Source: Janibacter sp. HTCC2649 (lineage in GTDB: Bacteria > Actinomycetota > Actinomycetes > Actinomycetales > Dermatophilaceae). From it: a DNA stretch of 64,000 nt. The translations under genes and the position numbers were made by a program. The first letter of the stretch is position 1. Each line of letters starts with the position of its first letter. Below the pieces are notes generated by a model. The model was not told where the DNA came from. It did no database searches and was given only the letters and a program-made list of their open reading frames with translations. The DNA is taken from positions 3,565,046 to 3,629,045 of the forward strand of contig NZ_CH672413.1 in assembly GCF_000152705.1 (NCBI RefSeq), read 5' to 3'. Positions 17,817 through 26,817 of this stretch are shown here, one piece after another.

Positions 17817-19588
17817 CGAACACCACCACCACGGCCGGCGATGTCGATGTTGATGTCGTCGTCATCGGGACCGGCTTCGGCGGTTCCGTCGCTGCCCTGC
17901 GCCTGGCAGAGAAGGGCTACACCGTCCACATGCTCGAGGCCGGTCGCCGGTTCGAGGACGACGACTTCGCCAAGACCTCATGGGATCTGAAGAACTACCT
18001 CTGGGCTCCGGCTCTGGGTCTCTACGGGATCCAGCGTGTCCACAAGCTGCCCGACGTAATGATCCTGGCCGGCGCCGGTGTGGGCGGTGGCTCGCTCAAC
18101 TACGCCAACACGCTCTATGTCCCACCGGAGCCGTTCTTCCGCGACCAGCAGTGGGGCCACATCACGGACTGGCGCGAGGAGCTCGCACCGCACTACGAGA
18201 CCGCCTCGGCGATGCTCGGCGTCGTCGAGAACCCTTGCGAAGGTCCCGTCGAGGACATCTGGCGCGAAGTCGCTGACGACATGGGGGTCCCCGAGACCTT
18301 CCAGAAGACCCCGGTCGGCGTCTTCTTCGGCAAGCCCGGAGCCGAGGTCGACGACCCGTTCTTCGGCGGGGCCGGGCCCAAACGTCGGGGTTGCATCGAG
18401 TGCGGCAACTGCATGGTCGGTTGCCGCCACGGCGCCAAGAACACGTTGCGCAAGAACTACCTCCACCTCGCCGAGGGCCTCGGTGTCGTCATTGAGCCGC
18501 TGCGCACGGTGACCCGGCTGGGAGTCGTGCCGGGCACGAACGCCAGCGGGCCGGCATACGAGCATTATCGAGTCCTGCATGAAAAGACCGGTCCGGTCGC
18601 AGGGAAGGACACCCAGGTCATCACCGCCAAGCGCGTCATCGTCGCGGCGGGCACGTGGGGGACCCAGACTCTCCTGCATGCCATGCGCGACGAGGGCGAG
18701 CTGCCGCGGATGTCCGACCGGCTCGGGCACCTCACCCGCACCAACAGCGAGGCGATCCTCGGGGCCATGACGCAGCACGTGAACGACGAGGCGGCCCTGT
18801 CGCAGGGCATCGCCATCACGTCGTCGTTCCACCCCGACAAGGACACGCACGTCGAGAACGTCCGCTATGGGCGCGGGTCCAATGCCATGGGTCTGTTGTC
18901 GACGCTGCTCGTGCCCGGCAACACGGGACTGCCCCGACCGCTGGAGTTCCTGCGCCAGCTGGCGCGCGAACCCCAGGCGCTGCTCAAGCAGTTCCCGATG
19001 GCGCGACGCTGGAGTGAGCGCACGGTCATCGGGCTCGTCATGCAGTCGAGCGACAACTCGCTGCGGGTCTCGGGCCGTCGCGGCATCTTCCGACGTGGCC
19101 TCACGTCCCGGCAGGGGCACGGCGAACCGAACCCGACCTACATCAAGGCCGGGCACGAGTCGATGATCGCCGTGGCCCAGCGCCTCCAGAAGCTCACCGG
19201 CGAATACACCATCGCCGGGGGCAGCTGGGGCGAGGTCTTCGACGTGCCGCTCACCGCCCACTTCCTGGGAGGCGTGGCGATCAGCGACAGCCCACAGACC
19301 GGCGCCATCGACCCGTACCACCGCGTCTGGGGCTACCCCGGCATCTCGGTCACCGACGGGTCAGCGGTCTCGGCCAACCTCGGGGTGAACCCGTCGCTGA
19401 CGATCACGGCGCAGGCCGAGCGGGCGATGTCGTTGTGGCCCAACAAGGGCGAGGCTGACCTGCGCCCGGCACAGGGCGAGACCTATCAGCGCCTCGACCC
19501 GGTGGCCCCGCGCAACCCTGCGGTGCGCGAGATCCATCGAGTCGACAGCGCCGGCGTTGACCTCGGTATGCCGGCCCTGCGGGTCTAG
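17813..19588 (+). CDS. GMC-family FAD oxidoreductase, cholesterol-oxidase (ChoD)-like
   Basis: A 591-residue FAD flavoprotein. N-terminal dinucleotide fold VVVIGTGFGGSVAALRLAEKG, FAD contact GAGVGGGSLNYANTL, and C-terminal GMC region (GGVAISDSPQTGAIDPYHRVWGY ... TDGSAVSANLGVNPSLTI). A Cys-rich insert CIECGNCMVGCRHGAKNTL resembles a ferredoxin loop, typical of this GMC subgroup. In Mycobacterium the gene next to guaB3 is choD, so this is likely its orthologue; whether cholesterol is the real substrate is doubtful and steroid genes are absent here. Translationally coupled to the dehydrogenase. It converges with only three bases to spare on the ABC exporter operon. Confidence 0.88.
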   Translation: MTNTTTTAGDVDVDVVVIGTGFGGSVAALRLAEKGYTVHMLEAGRRFEDDDFAKTSWDLKNYLWAPALGLYGIQRVHKLPDVMILAGAGVGGGSLNYANTLYVPPEPFFRDQQWGHITDWREELAPHYETASAMLGVVENPCEGPVEDIWREVADDMGVPETFQKTPVGVFFGKPGAEVDDPFFGGAGPKRRGCIECGNCMVGCRHGAKNTLRKNYLHLAEGLGVVIEPLRTVTRLGVVPGTNASGPAYEHYRVLHEKTGPVAGKDTQVITAKRVIVAAGTWGTQTLLHAMRDEGELPRMSDRLGHLTRTNSEAILGAMTQHVNDEAALSQGIAITSSFHPDKDTHVENVRYGRGSNAMGLLSTLLVPGNTGLPRPLEFLRQLAREPQALLKQFPMARRWSERTVIGLVMQSSDNSLRVSGRRGIFRRGLTSRQGHGEPNPTYIKAGHESMIAVAQRLQKLTGEYTIAGGSWGEVFDVPLTAHFLGGVAISDSPQTGAIDPYHRVWGYPGISVTDGSAVSANLGVNPSLTITAQAERAMSLWPNKGEADLRPAQGETYQRLDPVAPRNPAVREIHRVDSAGVDLGMPALRV

Positions 19589-19591
19589 TCC

Positions 19592-21385
19592 TCAGTCCTC
19601 GTCGCGCCAGGCTCGCCACAGGGCGGCGTAGGCGCCGTCGCGCTCGATGAGTTCGTCGTGCGTGCCGAGCTCACTGATCCGTCCATCCTCGACCACACAC
19701 ACCCGATCTGCGTCGTATGCCGTGTGCAACCGGTGTGCGATCGCGACCACCGTGCGACCTTGGGTCACCGCTGCGAGCGAGCGCTCGAGGTGACGGGCCG
19801 CGCGCGGGTCGAGGAGTGAGGTCGCCTCGTCGAGCACGAGGGTGTGCGGGTCGGCCAGCACGAGCCGGGCCAGGGCAAGCTGCTGGGCCTGCGCCTCGTT
19901 GAGCGGATACCCGCCCGAGCCCACCGTGGTGTCCAGCCCGTGCGGCAACGCACGGACCCAGGCCTGCGCATCGACAGCCGAGAGGGCGGCATACACCTCG
20001 GCGTCGGAGGCGAGTGGGCGCGGAAGGCGCAGGTTCTCACCGACGGTGCCCACGAAGACGTGATGCTCCTGGGTCACGAGCGCGACCTGGCTGCGCAGGC
20101 TCGCCAGGGTGAGGTCGACGAGCGGAACGCCGCCCACGGTGACACGACCGGTGCGGGGGCCGTCGATGCCGGCCATGAGACGCCCGAGCGTCGACTTGCC
20201 CGCACCTGAAGGGCCGACGATGGCGAGGCGTTCGCCGGGTTGCAGCGTCAGGCTCACGCCGTGGAGGACATCGCGACCCTCGCGGTAGGAGTAGCGGACG
20301 TCCTCGACCTCGATCGTCTCGCCGGTCGGCTCCTCGCCGGTCGCGACCCGGTCGGGTGGGACCTCGCCGACACCGAGGACGCGGGAGAGGGACGTCGCCG
20401 CGAACTGGATCTCGTCGAGCCAACTGATGAGGTCGCCGAGCGGGTCGAGCATCTGCTGGATGTAGAGCGTGACGGCCGTTGCCGCACCGATGGTGATGTA
20501 ACCGCTCCACGCGAGCCAGCCACCCCACAGCACCGAGACGGCAATGGGCAGGAAGAAGCCGATCTCGAGCCACGGGAACCAGCGCAGGCGCAGGCTGACG
20601 CCCACGCGTTCGGCGCGCCCGGCTTCGGCGAGGGCCTCGTCGAATCGTTCGCGCCGACTCTCGCTCAGGCCGAGGTTGTCCATGGTCCGCAGACCCTCGA
20701 TCGTCTCTGCCCCAACGGAATTCAGCCGTGCGTACGAAGCGTGCTCCCAGAGGTAGACGCGTCCGGCGCGCTTGAGGTACCAGATGCTGGAGGGGATGTG
20801 GACGAGCAGGGGAGTGAGCAGGGCGAGGGCCGCGAGAGGCGACGTGATGACGGCCGCGATCACTGTCGCCGTGACCGTCATGACCGACACGACGATGGCG
20901 GGGATGCCGAAGCGGATGACGTGGGTCATCGCCTCGATGTCGTTGGTCGTGCGGGCGACGAGGTCACCGGTGCCGGCGCGTTCGAGGGTCGACAGGGGGA
21001 GTCGGACGGCGTCACGCACGAAGTCCTCACGCAGCCGCGCGAAGACGTGCTCGGACAGGATGAAGGCCGCACGACGTGCCAGCCAGGTGAGGACGGCCTG
21101 CGTGAGGATCGCCGTCACGAGGATGGCGATGAGGACGTCGATGCGGCGCAGGCTGGCGCTCGCGGGGCCGTCCTGGGTGACCTCCTGGACGATCTGGCCG
21201 ACGACCCACGGACCGACGAGCCCGACGAGCGCGGCGAGGCCGTGGAGCCCGAGGACCCAGAAGAGCGGACGGCGGTGGTCGCGCAGGAGGACGCGGGTGT
21301 GGGCGACGACCGTCTGGCGGCTCGCGATGGGGAGCGAGCGCTTGGCGTGGTCGGTGTCGCCGAGCTGGTCGAGGATCGGGGTCAT
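19592..21385 (-). CDS. ABC exporter half-transporter with active Walker sites but degenerate signature
   Basis: Type IV ABC exporter subunit, 597 residues: six-TM domain (about 35-330) then nucleotide-binding domain (about 345-597). Walker A GPSGAGKST (about 390-398), Q-loop VTQEHHVF, Walker B TLVLDEATS and H-loop AIAHRLH are canonical. The ABC signature is not: it reads LNEAQAQQLALAR in place of LSGGQ. It pairs with the upstream gene, whose defects are complementary, so the heterodimer should keep one competent ATP site. ATG 21385 begins two or three bases after the upstream stop. Substrate unknown; lipid, peptide or drug export are all possible. Confidence 0.92.
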   Translation of the reverse strand: MTPILDQLGDTDHAKRSLPIASRQTVVAHTRVLLRDHRRPLFWVLGLHGLAALVGLVGPWVVGQIVQEVTQDGPASASLRRIDVLIAILVTAILTQAVLTWLARRAAFILSEHVFARLREDFVRDAVRLPLSTLERAGTGDLVARTTNDIEAMTHVIRFGIPAIVVSVMTVTATVIAAVITSPLAALALLTPLLVHIPSSIWYLKRAGRVYLWEHASYARLNSVGAETIEGLRTMDNLGLSESRRERFDEALAEAGRAERVGVSLRLRWFPWLEIGFFLPIAVSVLWGGWLAWSGYITIGAATAVTLYIQQMLDPLGDLISWLDEIQFAATSLSRVLGVGEVPPDRVATGEEPTGETIEVEDVRYSYREGRDVLHGVSLTLQPGERLAIVGPSGAGKSTLGRLMAGIDGPRTGRVTVGGVPLVDLTLASLRSQVALVTQEHHVFVGTVGENLRLPRPLASDAEVYAALSAVDAQAWVRALPHGLDTTVGSGGYPLNEAQAQQLALARLVLADPHTLVLDEATSLLDPRAARHLERSLAAVTQGRTVVAIAHRLHTAYDADRVCVVEDGRISELGTHDELIERDGAYAALWRAWRDED

Positions 21386-21388
21386 CGC

Positions 21389-23122
21389 TCAGTCGTCCTC
21401 TCCGCGCAGAACGATGCGTCGGTATGCCGGGTTGTTGCGAACGAGGTCATGGTGCGTTCCGTGGGTTGTCACCACACCGTCCTCGACGACGAGGACCGTG
21501 TCGGCGCGGTCGAGCAGCAGCGGGCTGGCCGTGACGACGACTGTCGTGGAACCGTTGCGGTGCTTCGGGATTCGCTCGGCGATGCGTGCCTCGGTGTGAG
21601 CGTCGACGGCACTCGTCGGCTCGACGAGGACGAGCACCTCGGGGTCGCGCAGGAGGGCGCGAGCCAGGGCCAGACGCTGTCGCTGACCGCCTGAGAGTGA
21701 CCGGCCGCGTTCCTCGAGCTCACCGTCGAGGCCGCCGTCGATGGAGTCGACCGCGTCGGAGGCGTCTGCGGTGTGCAGCGCGGCGAGCAGTGCATCGTCG
21801 TCGGCTCCGGGTGTGGAGTCGGCGCCGAGCTCGCGACGCACCGGACCGCTGAAGAGGTGCGGGTCGGACTGCGACACGACGATGCTGCGGCGGACGTCGT
21901 CGATGGGGAGGTCGTCGATCGCGAGGTCGCCCCAGGTGACTCCGTGCCGGCCCGGCACGGTGCGACCCAGGCGGGCGGCAATCTCAGCAGTCTCCTCGGG
22001 GCGGGCCGACACGATCGCCGTGAGCCGCCCTTGCTCGATCCGCACCCCAGAAATCGGGTCCACGAGTTCCCTGGCCCCACCATTCGTGCCCAATTGGACG
22101 CGTTGGGTTGTCTGGGGGTGGTCGGGTTGGGCGGCGAGGATGGAGACGAGGCGACCGGCCATGACGCGCGACGTGATGAGCTTGTTGACGAACTCGGTCG
22201 CCGTCCGCAGCGGCATCGTGAGGAACGCCGTGTAGCCGTAGAACGCCACGAGCTGACCCGGGCTGATCTCACCGGCCACCGCGAGGTGCGCGCCCAGACC
22301 CGTCACGACCACGACGAAGAGACCGGGCAGCAGCACCTGCGCCGCGTCCAGCAGCGCCTGGACACCTGACAACCGCACACCGGCGTCGCGAACGCGACCG
22401 GACTGCGCGGCATACCGGTGCAGGAAGTTCTCCTCGCCACCGACGCCACGCAGCACGCGCAGGCCGGTCACCGTGTCGGCGCCGAGCGCCGTGAGCTGTC
22501 CGGACTCCTCGCGCTGCGCGGCCTGACGCTTCTGGAGCGGACGCATGACGAAGGACAACGACGCCAACAGCAGGGGGCCACCGATGAGCATGACGAGCCC
22601 GAGCAGCAGCGATCCCTGCAGCAGGATGATCGAGACGACGATGAAGCTGACGATCGCACCGGCGAAGCGCGCCGACACGTCGAAGACCATGCCGAGCTTC
22701 CAGAAGTCGTTGGCGAAGGCCGTGAGCACCTCACCCGCAGGCTTGTCCCGGGTCAGGGCCGGACCGGCCCTGCGCACGGCGCGCTCGGTGACGATCGCCG
22801 CCCGGAACGCCGCGAAGAGCCAGTTGCTCACCGCGAACCAGTGCCGCAGGTTGGTCGTCGCCGCGCTGAGCAGACCCATGCCGAAGATGACACCGGCCCA
22901 CAACAGCAGCGCGCGCCCGTCGCGGGCGACAAGCCCGTCGTCGATGGCCTTGCCGATCGCCGCCGGGACGAGGGCGATGGAGAGCATCCAGGGGATGCCG
23001 AACGCGGCTCCCGCTGCGACGGTTCGCCACTGGCGCCGAACGATCCACAGGAGGAGGCGGTCGGCGTCGGTCGGGGGAGTGGCATCGTCCGGGAGGGCGT
23101 AGCGCCAGGGCTTGATCGGCAT
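21389..23122 (-). CDS. ABC exporter half-transporter with intact signature but lost Walker A
   Basis: Partner subunit, 577 residues. The TM domain occupies about 40-330. In the nucleotide-binding domain the Walker A loop is replaced by SARPEETAEIAARL (about 372-385, no Gly-Lys-Ser/Thr), Walker B reads VLVLVEPTS (Asp to Val, Glu kept), and the H-loop His is missing (VVTASPLL), while the signature LSGGQRQRLALARALL is perfect. It therefore cannot bind ATP normally but can complete the partner's ATP site. ATG 23122 is chosen over an upstream GTG/ATG because GGAGGGG lies just before it. A 20-of-21-base match to the 8.1-kb hairpin repeat lies in the linker before the nucleotide-binding domain. Confidence 0.92.
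   Translation of the reverse strand: MPIKPWRYALPDDATPPTDADRLLLWIVRRQWRTVAAGAAFGIPWMLSIALVPAAIGKAIDDGLVARDGRALLLWAGVIFGMGLLSAATTNLRHWFAVSNWLFAAFRAAIVTERAVRRAGPALTRDKPAGEVLTAFANDFWKLGMVFDVSARFAGAIVSFIVVSIILLQGSLLLGLVMLIGGPLLLASLSFVMRPLQKRQAAQREESGQLTALGADTVTGLRVLRGVGGEENFLHRYAAQSGRVRDAGVRLSGVQALLDAAQVLLPGLFVVVVTGLGAHLAVAGEISPGQLVAFYGYTAFLTMPLRTATEFVNKLITSRVMAGRLVSILAAQPDHPQTTQRVQLGTNGGARELVDPISGVRIEQGRLTAIVSARPEETAEIAARLGRTVPGRHGVTWGDLAIDDLPIDDVRRSIVVSQSDPHLFSGPVRRELGADSTPGADDDALLAALHTADASDAVDSIDGGLDGELEERGRSLSGGQRQRLALARALLRDPEVLVLVEPTSAVDAHTEARIAERIPKHRNGSTTVVVTASPLLLDRADTVLVVEDGVVTTHGTHHDLVRNNPAYRRIVLRGEDD
22080..22101. repeat. Second copy of the 8.1-kb palindrome arm, inside a coding region
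   Basis: CCATTCGTGCCC-A-ATTGGACG matches the right arm of the 8110-8181 hairpin (CCATTCGTGCCC-T-ATTGGACG) at 20 of 21 positions. Here it is a half copy, without the inverted partner, encoding RVQLGTNG in the linker between the membrane and nucleotide-binding domains of the ABC subunit. It looks like an in-frame insertion of a repetitive element. Confidence 0.55.
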
Positions 23123-23186
23123 CGCCCCTCCACGGTACGGAGACGGCCGAGGCCGATCCACTGAGTTTCCGCGCAGGACAGCCGAT

Positions 23187-23192
23187 TACGCT
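23187..23192 (+). promoter_or_regulatory. Leaderless -10 box of the SURF1 gene
   Basis: TACGCT at -12 to -7 relative to GTG 23199; no ribosome site in between. It selects GTG 23199 over an upstream in-frame ATG at 23112, which would overlap the ABC exporter gene. Confidence 0.6.
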
Positions 23193-23198
23193 CGTCGG

Positions 23199-24008
23199 GT
23201 GCTCCGATCCGCGCTCAAGCCCCGCCACCTGGGGCTGCTCGCGGTCGCGCTGCTCATCGTCATCGCGTTCGTCCAGCTCGGCCGGTGGCAGCTCGGCGTC
23301 GCCGAGGACGAGGCCCTGCGCGAGTCCCTCGAGAAGGCGCGCGGTGAGACACCGGTGCTCGTCGAGACGCTGCTGCGACCGCACGAGGACTTCCCCAACC
23401 GCCTGAGCACCCACCCCGTGTCGGCCACGGGCGAGTTCGGCACCGACCAGGTCGTCGTCGCGGGACGCCGCCTCGACGGGCGCACCGGCTTCTGGGTCGT
23501 CGCACCGTTCAAGGTCGCGGCCACGGGTGCGACTCTGCCGATCCTGCGCGGCTTCGTCGCCTCTGCCGCCGACGCGCCGCCCGTCCCGACCGGAACCGTC
23601 ACCGTCACGGGTGGGTTGGCTCCGCCAGAGTCCCCGTATGCCGGCCCGCCACCTCCCGAGGGCCAGCTCGGCTCGATCGACACGTCCGTTCTCGTGGGCC
23701 GTTGGCCCGGCGAGCTCTACAACGGCTTCGTCTTCCAACAGACAGAGGTTCCGGCACCGACGGCGACCACGCTGGGAGCTCTCAAGAGGGTGCCCACTCC
23801 GACAGGTGACACGGGCTTCAAGTGGCGCAATGCGGCATACGCACTGCAGTGGTGGGTTTTTGCGCTGTTCGCGCTCTACCTGTGGTGGCGGACCGTCCGA
23901 GCTGACACCGAGGACGAGGCAGCCATGGAGGCAGGGGACAATGGCGGACGTGACCCAGTCGAACCAGGCGAAAAATCGCAAGAGCAGCGTGACCCCCACC
24001 CTTCGTGA
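23199..24008 (+). CDS. SURF1-family cytochrome oxidase assembly protein
   Basis: A 269-residue membrane protein with two TM helices bracketing an extracytoplasmic domain: TM1 near residues 8-25 (HLGLLAVALLIVIAFVQLG, followed by RWQL typical of SURF1), TM2 near residues 212-232 (WWVFALFALYLWW). SURF1 helps insert haem a during aa3-type oxidase assembly. Other SURF1 marks: VSATGEFGTDQVVVAGRRLDG, GFWVVAPF and LPILRGFV. Oxidase genes are not in the window. The GTG start is set by the leaderless box. The DUF3817 gene overlaps its last 68 bases. Confidence 0.9.
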   Translation: MLRSALKPRHLGLLAVALLIVIAFVQLGRWQLGVAEDEALRESLEKARGETPVLVETLLRPHEDFPNRLSTHPVSATGEFGTDQVVVAGRRLDGRTGFWVVAPFKVAATGATLPILRGFVASAADAPPVPTGTVTVTGGLAPPESPYAGPPPPEGQLGSIDTSVLVGRWPGELYNGFVFQQTEVPAPTATTLGALKRVPTPTGDTGFKWRNAAYALQWWVFALFALYLWWRTVRADTEDEAAMEAGDNGGRDPVEPGEKSQEQRDPHPS

Positions 24009-24333
24009 CGAGACGGCGGCCCGCAAGGCGCTGACCTTCTTCAAGGTGATGGCGTTCATCGTCGGCATCGGGCTGCTCGTGCTCGTCGTCGAGATGATCC
24101 TCGAGTACGCCACGTCGATGACGGGCGACCAGAACCCGCTCCGCTGGTGGCCGCAGCCGCACGGCTTCATCTACATGCTCTACCTGGTCGCGACCGCCAA
24201 CCTCGGCTTCAAGGTCGGGTGGACGCTGCCCAAGATGGTCGCGGTGATGCTGGCCGGCTGCGTGCCGTTCCTGTCGTTCTGGGTGGAGCGCAAGGTCGCG
24301 GCCGACGTCGAGGGTCGCCTTACCCAGCCCTGA
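23941..24333 (+). CDS. DUF3817 small membrane protein
   Basis: A 130-residue integral membrane protein with three predicted helices (FFKVMAFIVGIGLLVLVVEMI; PHGFIYMLYLVATANLGF; LPKMVAVMLAGCVPFLSFWVE) after a polar N-terminus. The pattern KVMAFIVG...PQPHGFIYMLY is the DUF3817 signature. The family has no established function; it is commonly found near guaA in actinobacteria, as here. ATG 23941 follows a purine-rich GGAGGCAGGGGACA and lies inside the 3' end of the SURF1 gene in another frame, implying translational coupling. Confidence 0.85.
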   Translation: MADVTQSNQAKNRKSSVTPTLRDETAARKALTFFKVMAFIVGIGLLVLVVEMILEYATSMTGDQNPLRWWPQPHGFIYMLYLVATANLGFKVGWTLPKMVAVMLAGCVPFLSFWVERKVAADVEGRLTQP

Positions 24334-24450
24334 CCTGATGCTGGGGTGACCCTGACCCGGGGCTGACCCGGGGTTGGGGCTGTGGTGGATAGACAGGACG
24401 GGTGCCCACGCGGCACGTCTGTTGTCCCCCACAAAGGAACGAGGACCACC

Positions 24451-25095
24451 ATGGCCACCCTCCGTCGCACCGTCGCCACCGCGGCTGTCGCACTCACCGG
24501 CGCTGTCGCCTTCAGCAGCGCACCCGCCGTGAGTTCGGCAGCGCCCGTTGGCTCAGCACCGTCTGCCGCCTCGACGTCGAGCTACCTGCCGGGCTCGCTG
24601 GACAAGGCGCAGAACGCGCGACTTCAGGCAGCCCTCGACCAGGCGATCGCCCGGGCCGAGAAGAACGCGGCCTCCGGTGCCAAGAAGCCCGGAACGCAGG
24701 CCGCCGCGGTCATCTACTACGACGACTCGAACGCGCCGACCTACGACTCGCTCATCGACCAGAGCGCCGCTATCTGGAACGCGCGGGTGACCAGCGTCAA
24801 GCTCGTCGAGCGTGATGGCAGCGCCACCCTGAAGTACTACGAGGGCACCGACCAGGGCTCGTACTACCAGGGGCGTGGACGCGGCGACGGCCTCATCTTC
24901 ATCGACCACGCGCAGGCCAACCAGTACGCCCCGCTGCGCATCGTCGCGCACGAGACCGGCCACGCGCTCGGTCTGCCCGACCGCTACACGCAGCCGTGCA
25001 GCAAGCTCATGTCCGGTGGTGGACCCGGCACCTCGTGCACGAACCCCTACCCGGACTCGGTCGAGGCCAGCGAGGTCAACACCCTCTGGAACTGA
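24451..25095 (+). CDS. Secreted snapalysin-type zinc metalloprotease (family M7)
   Basis: Small extracellular protease, 214 residues. Signal peptide about 1-31 (ending VSSAAPV). The zinc site HETGHALGLPDRY has the snapalysin pattern HExxHxxGxxD, followed by QPCSKLMSGGGPGTSCTNPYP with the two Cys of the conserved disulphide. A propeptide-like Ala/Lys-rich stretch separates signal and catalytic domain (about 32-85). Snapalysins are characteristic of Streptomyces and other soil actinobacteria and degrade milk casein and other proteins. ATG 24451 follows AAAGGAACGAGGA. A strong hairpin follows. Confidence 0.92.
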   Translation: MATLRRTVATAAVALTGAVAFSSAPAVSSAAPVGSAPSAASTSSYLPGSLDKAQNARLQAALDQAIARAEKNAASGAKKPGTQAAAVIYYDDSNAPTYDSLIDQSAAIWNARVTSVKLVERDGSATLKYYEGTDQGSYYQGRGRGDGLIFIDHAQANQYAPLRIVAHETGHALGLPDRYTQPCSKLMSGGGPGTSCTNPYPDSVEASEVNTLWN

Positions 25096-25115
25096 GAAAC
25101 CCTCAGGCCCTGATC

Positions 25116-25158
25116 ACCGGCGGCCCACGGCGTGAAAGGCGCGCTGTGGGCCGCCGGT
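25116..25158 (+). terminator. 13-bp hairpin after the snapalysin gene
   Basis: ACCGGCGGCCCAC (25116-25128) pairs perfectly with GTGGGCCGCCGGT (25146-25158). Its last base is the first base of the guaA -10 box, so termination of the protease transcript and initiation of guaA are packed together. Confidence 0.7.
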
Positions 25159-25163
25159 AGCCT
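25158..25163 (+). promoter_or_regulatory. Leaderless -10 box of guaA
   Basis: TAGCCT at -12 to -7 relative to GTG 25170, which favours this GTG over the one six bases upstream. Confidence 0.6.
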
Positions 25164-25169
25164 GTGCCC

Positions 25170-26753
25170 GTGAGCGAAAACCCCACCCTGTCCGAGCGCC
25201 CCGTCATCGTCGTCGACTTCGGCGCCCAGTACGCGCAGCTCATCGCGCGGCGGGTGCGGGAGGCCAATGTCTTCAGTGAGGTCGTCCCCTCGACGATGCC
25301 CGCCTCCGAGCTGCTCGCGAAGGAGCCGGCCGCGATCATCCTGTCCGGTGGACCGAGCTCGGTCTACGCCGAGGGCGCGCCCACGCTCGACCCGGCCCTG
25401 CTCGAGGCCGGGATCCCCGTCTTCGGCATGTGCTACGGCTTCCAGGCCATGGTGAAGGCCCTCGGCGGCACCGTCGAGAAGACGGGTCTGAGCGAGTACG
25501 GCTCGACCCCCGCCCAGATCTCCGACTCGACCTCGACCCTGTTCAACGGGCAGCCGGCGGAGCAGTCGGTGTGGATGAGCCACGGCGACTCGGCCACCGC
25601 TGCGCCCGACGGCATGCGGGTCACGGCGACGACCTCCGGCGCGCCCGTCGCGGCGTTCGAGGACGACGAACGTCGCCTCTACGGCGTGCAGTGGCACCCC
25701 GAGGTCCTGCACTCGACCTTCGGCCAGCGCGTTCTCGAGAACTTCCTCCTGCGCGGGGCCGGCCTCTCGGGCGAGTGGACGGCGCACAACGTCGTCGAGT
25801 CGCTCGTCGAGCAGGTCAAGGAAACCGTGGGGGACAAGCGTGTGCTCTGTGCCCTCTCCGGTGGCGTCGACTCGTCCGTCGCGGCCGCGCTCGTCCAGCG
25901 CGCCGTCGGCGACCAGCTCACCTGCGTCTTCGTCGACCACGGTCTGCTGCGTTCCGGTGAGGCCGAGCAGGTCCGACAAGAGTTCGTGGCCGCCACCGGC
26001 GTCGACCTCGTCACCGTCGACGCCAAGGACCAGTTCCTGTCGGCGCTCGCGGGCGTGAGCGACCCCGAGGAGAAGCGCAAGATCATCGGCCGCGAGTTCA
26101 TCCGCGTCTTCGAGCAGGCCGCTCGCGACGTCGTCGGCTCAGCAGAGAGCGACGGCCACCCGGTCGAGTTCCTCGTGCAGGGCACGCTCTACCCGGACGT
26201 CGTCGAGTCCGGTGGCGGCACCGGAACGGCCAATATCAAGTCGCACCACAACGTCGGCGGGCTCCCCGACGACCTCCAGTTCAAGCTCGTCGAGCCGCTC
26301 CGCCTGCTCTTCAAGGACGAGGTCCGTCAGGTCGGTCTCGAGCTCGGCGTGCCCGAGGCGATCGTGTGGCGCCAGCCGTTCCCTGGCCCCGGGCTCGGCA
26401 TCCGCATCGTCGGTGAGGTCACCGGTGAGCGCCTCGAGATCCTGCGCGCCGCCGACCAGATCGCCCGCGACGAGCTCTCCGCAGCCGGCCTCGACCGCGA
26501 CATCTGGCAGTGCCCCGTCGTGCTCCTCGCCGACGTCCGCTCGGTCGGTGTCCAGGGCGACGGGCGCACCTATGGCCATCCGATCGTGCTGCGCCCCGTG
26601 TCGTCCGAGGACGCCATGACGGCCGACTGGACGCGCGTGCCCTACGACGTCCTGGCCAAGATCTCGACCCGCATCACCAACGAGGTGTCCGAGGTCAACC
26701 GCGTGGTGCTCGACGTCACGAGCAAGCCGCCGGGCACCATCGAGTGGGAGTGA
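25170..26753 (+). CDS. guaA: GMP synthase (glutamine-hydrolysing)
   Basis: Converts XMP to GMP using glutamine and ATP. It has 527 residues, the usual length. The class I amidotransferase domain has Cys88 in GMCYGFQAM and the His-x-Glu of the triad in [11 protein letters not shown]; the PP-loop ATP pyrophosphatase motif LSGGVDSSV follows; the C-terminal dimerisation domain holds [13 protein letters not shown] and ends KPPGTIEWE. Together with guaB and guaB3 it completes the XMP/GMP branch in this window. Start GTG 25170 by the leaderless box. The fusion gene follows 64 bases downstream on the same strand. Confidence 0.97.
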   Translation: MSENPTLSERPVIVVDFGAQYAQLIARRVREANVFSEVVPSTMPASELLAKEPAAIILSGGPSSVYAEGAPTLDPALLEAGIPVFGMCYGFQAMVKALGGTVEKTGLSEYGSTPAQISDSTSTLFNGQPAEQSVWMSHGDSATAAPDGMRVTATTSGAPVAAFEDDERRLYGVQWHPEVLHSTFGQRVLENFLLRGAGLSGEWTAHNVVESLVEQVKETVGDKRVLCALSGGVDSSVAAALVQRAVGDQLTCVFVDHGLLRSGEAEQVRQEFVAATGVDLVTVDAKDQFLSALAGVSDPEEKRKIIGREFIRVFEQAARDVVGSAESDGHPVEFLVQGTLYPDVVESGGGTGTANIKSHHNVGGLPDDLQFKLVEPLRLLFKDEVRQVGLELGVPEAIVWRQPFPGPGLGIRIVGEVTGERLEILRAADQIARDELSAAGLDRDIWQCPVVLLADVRSVGVQGDGRTYGHPIVLRPVSSEDAMTADWTRVPYDVLAKISTRITNEVSEVNRVVLDVTSKPPGTIEWE

Positions 26754-26817
26754 CCCTCCACATCGAGTCGTGGCAATCTTGACCGGTACCCCTGAGCAGA
26801 ACTGAGGATCCCCATAC

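Noticed and set aside
24334-24400. Direct repeat GACCCGGGGCTGACCCGGGG as a regulatory site
   Set aside because: Only two imperfect short copies in very GC-rich sequence and no symmetry; likely chance.
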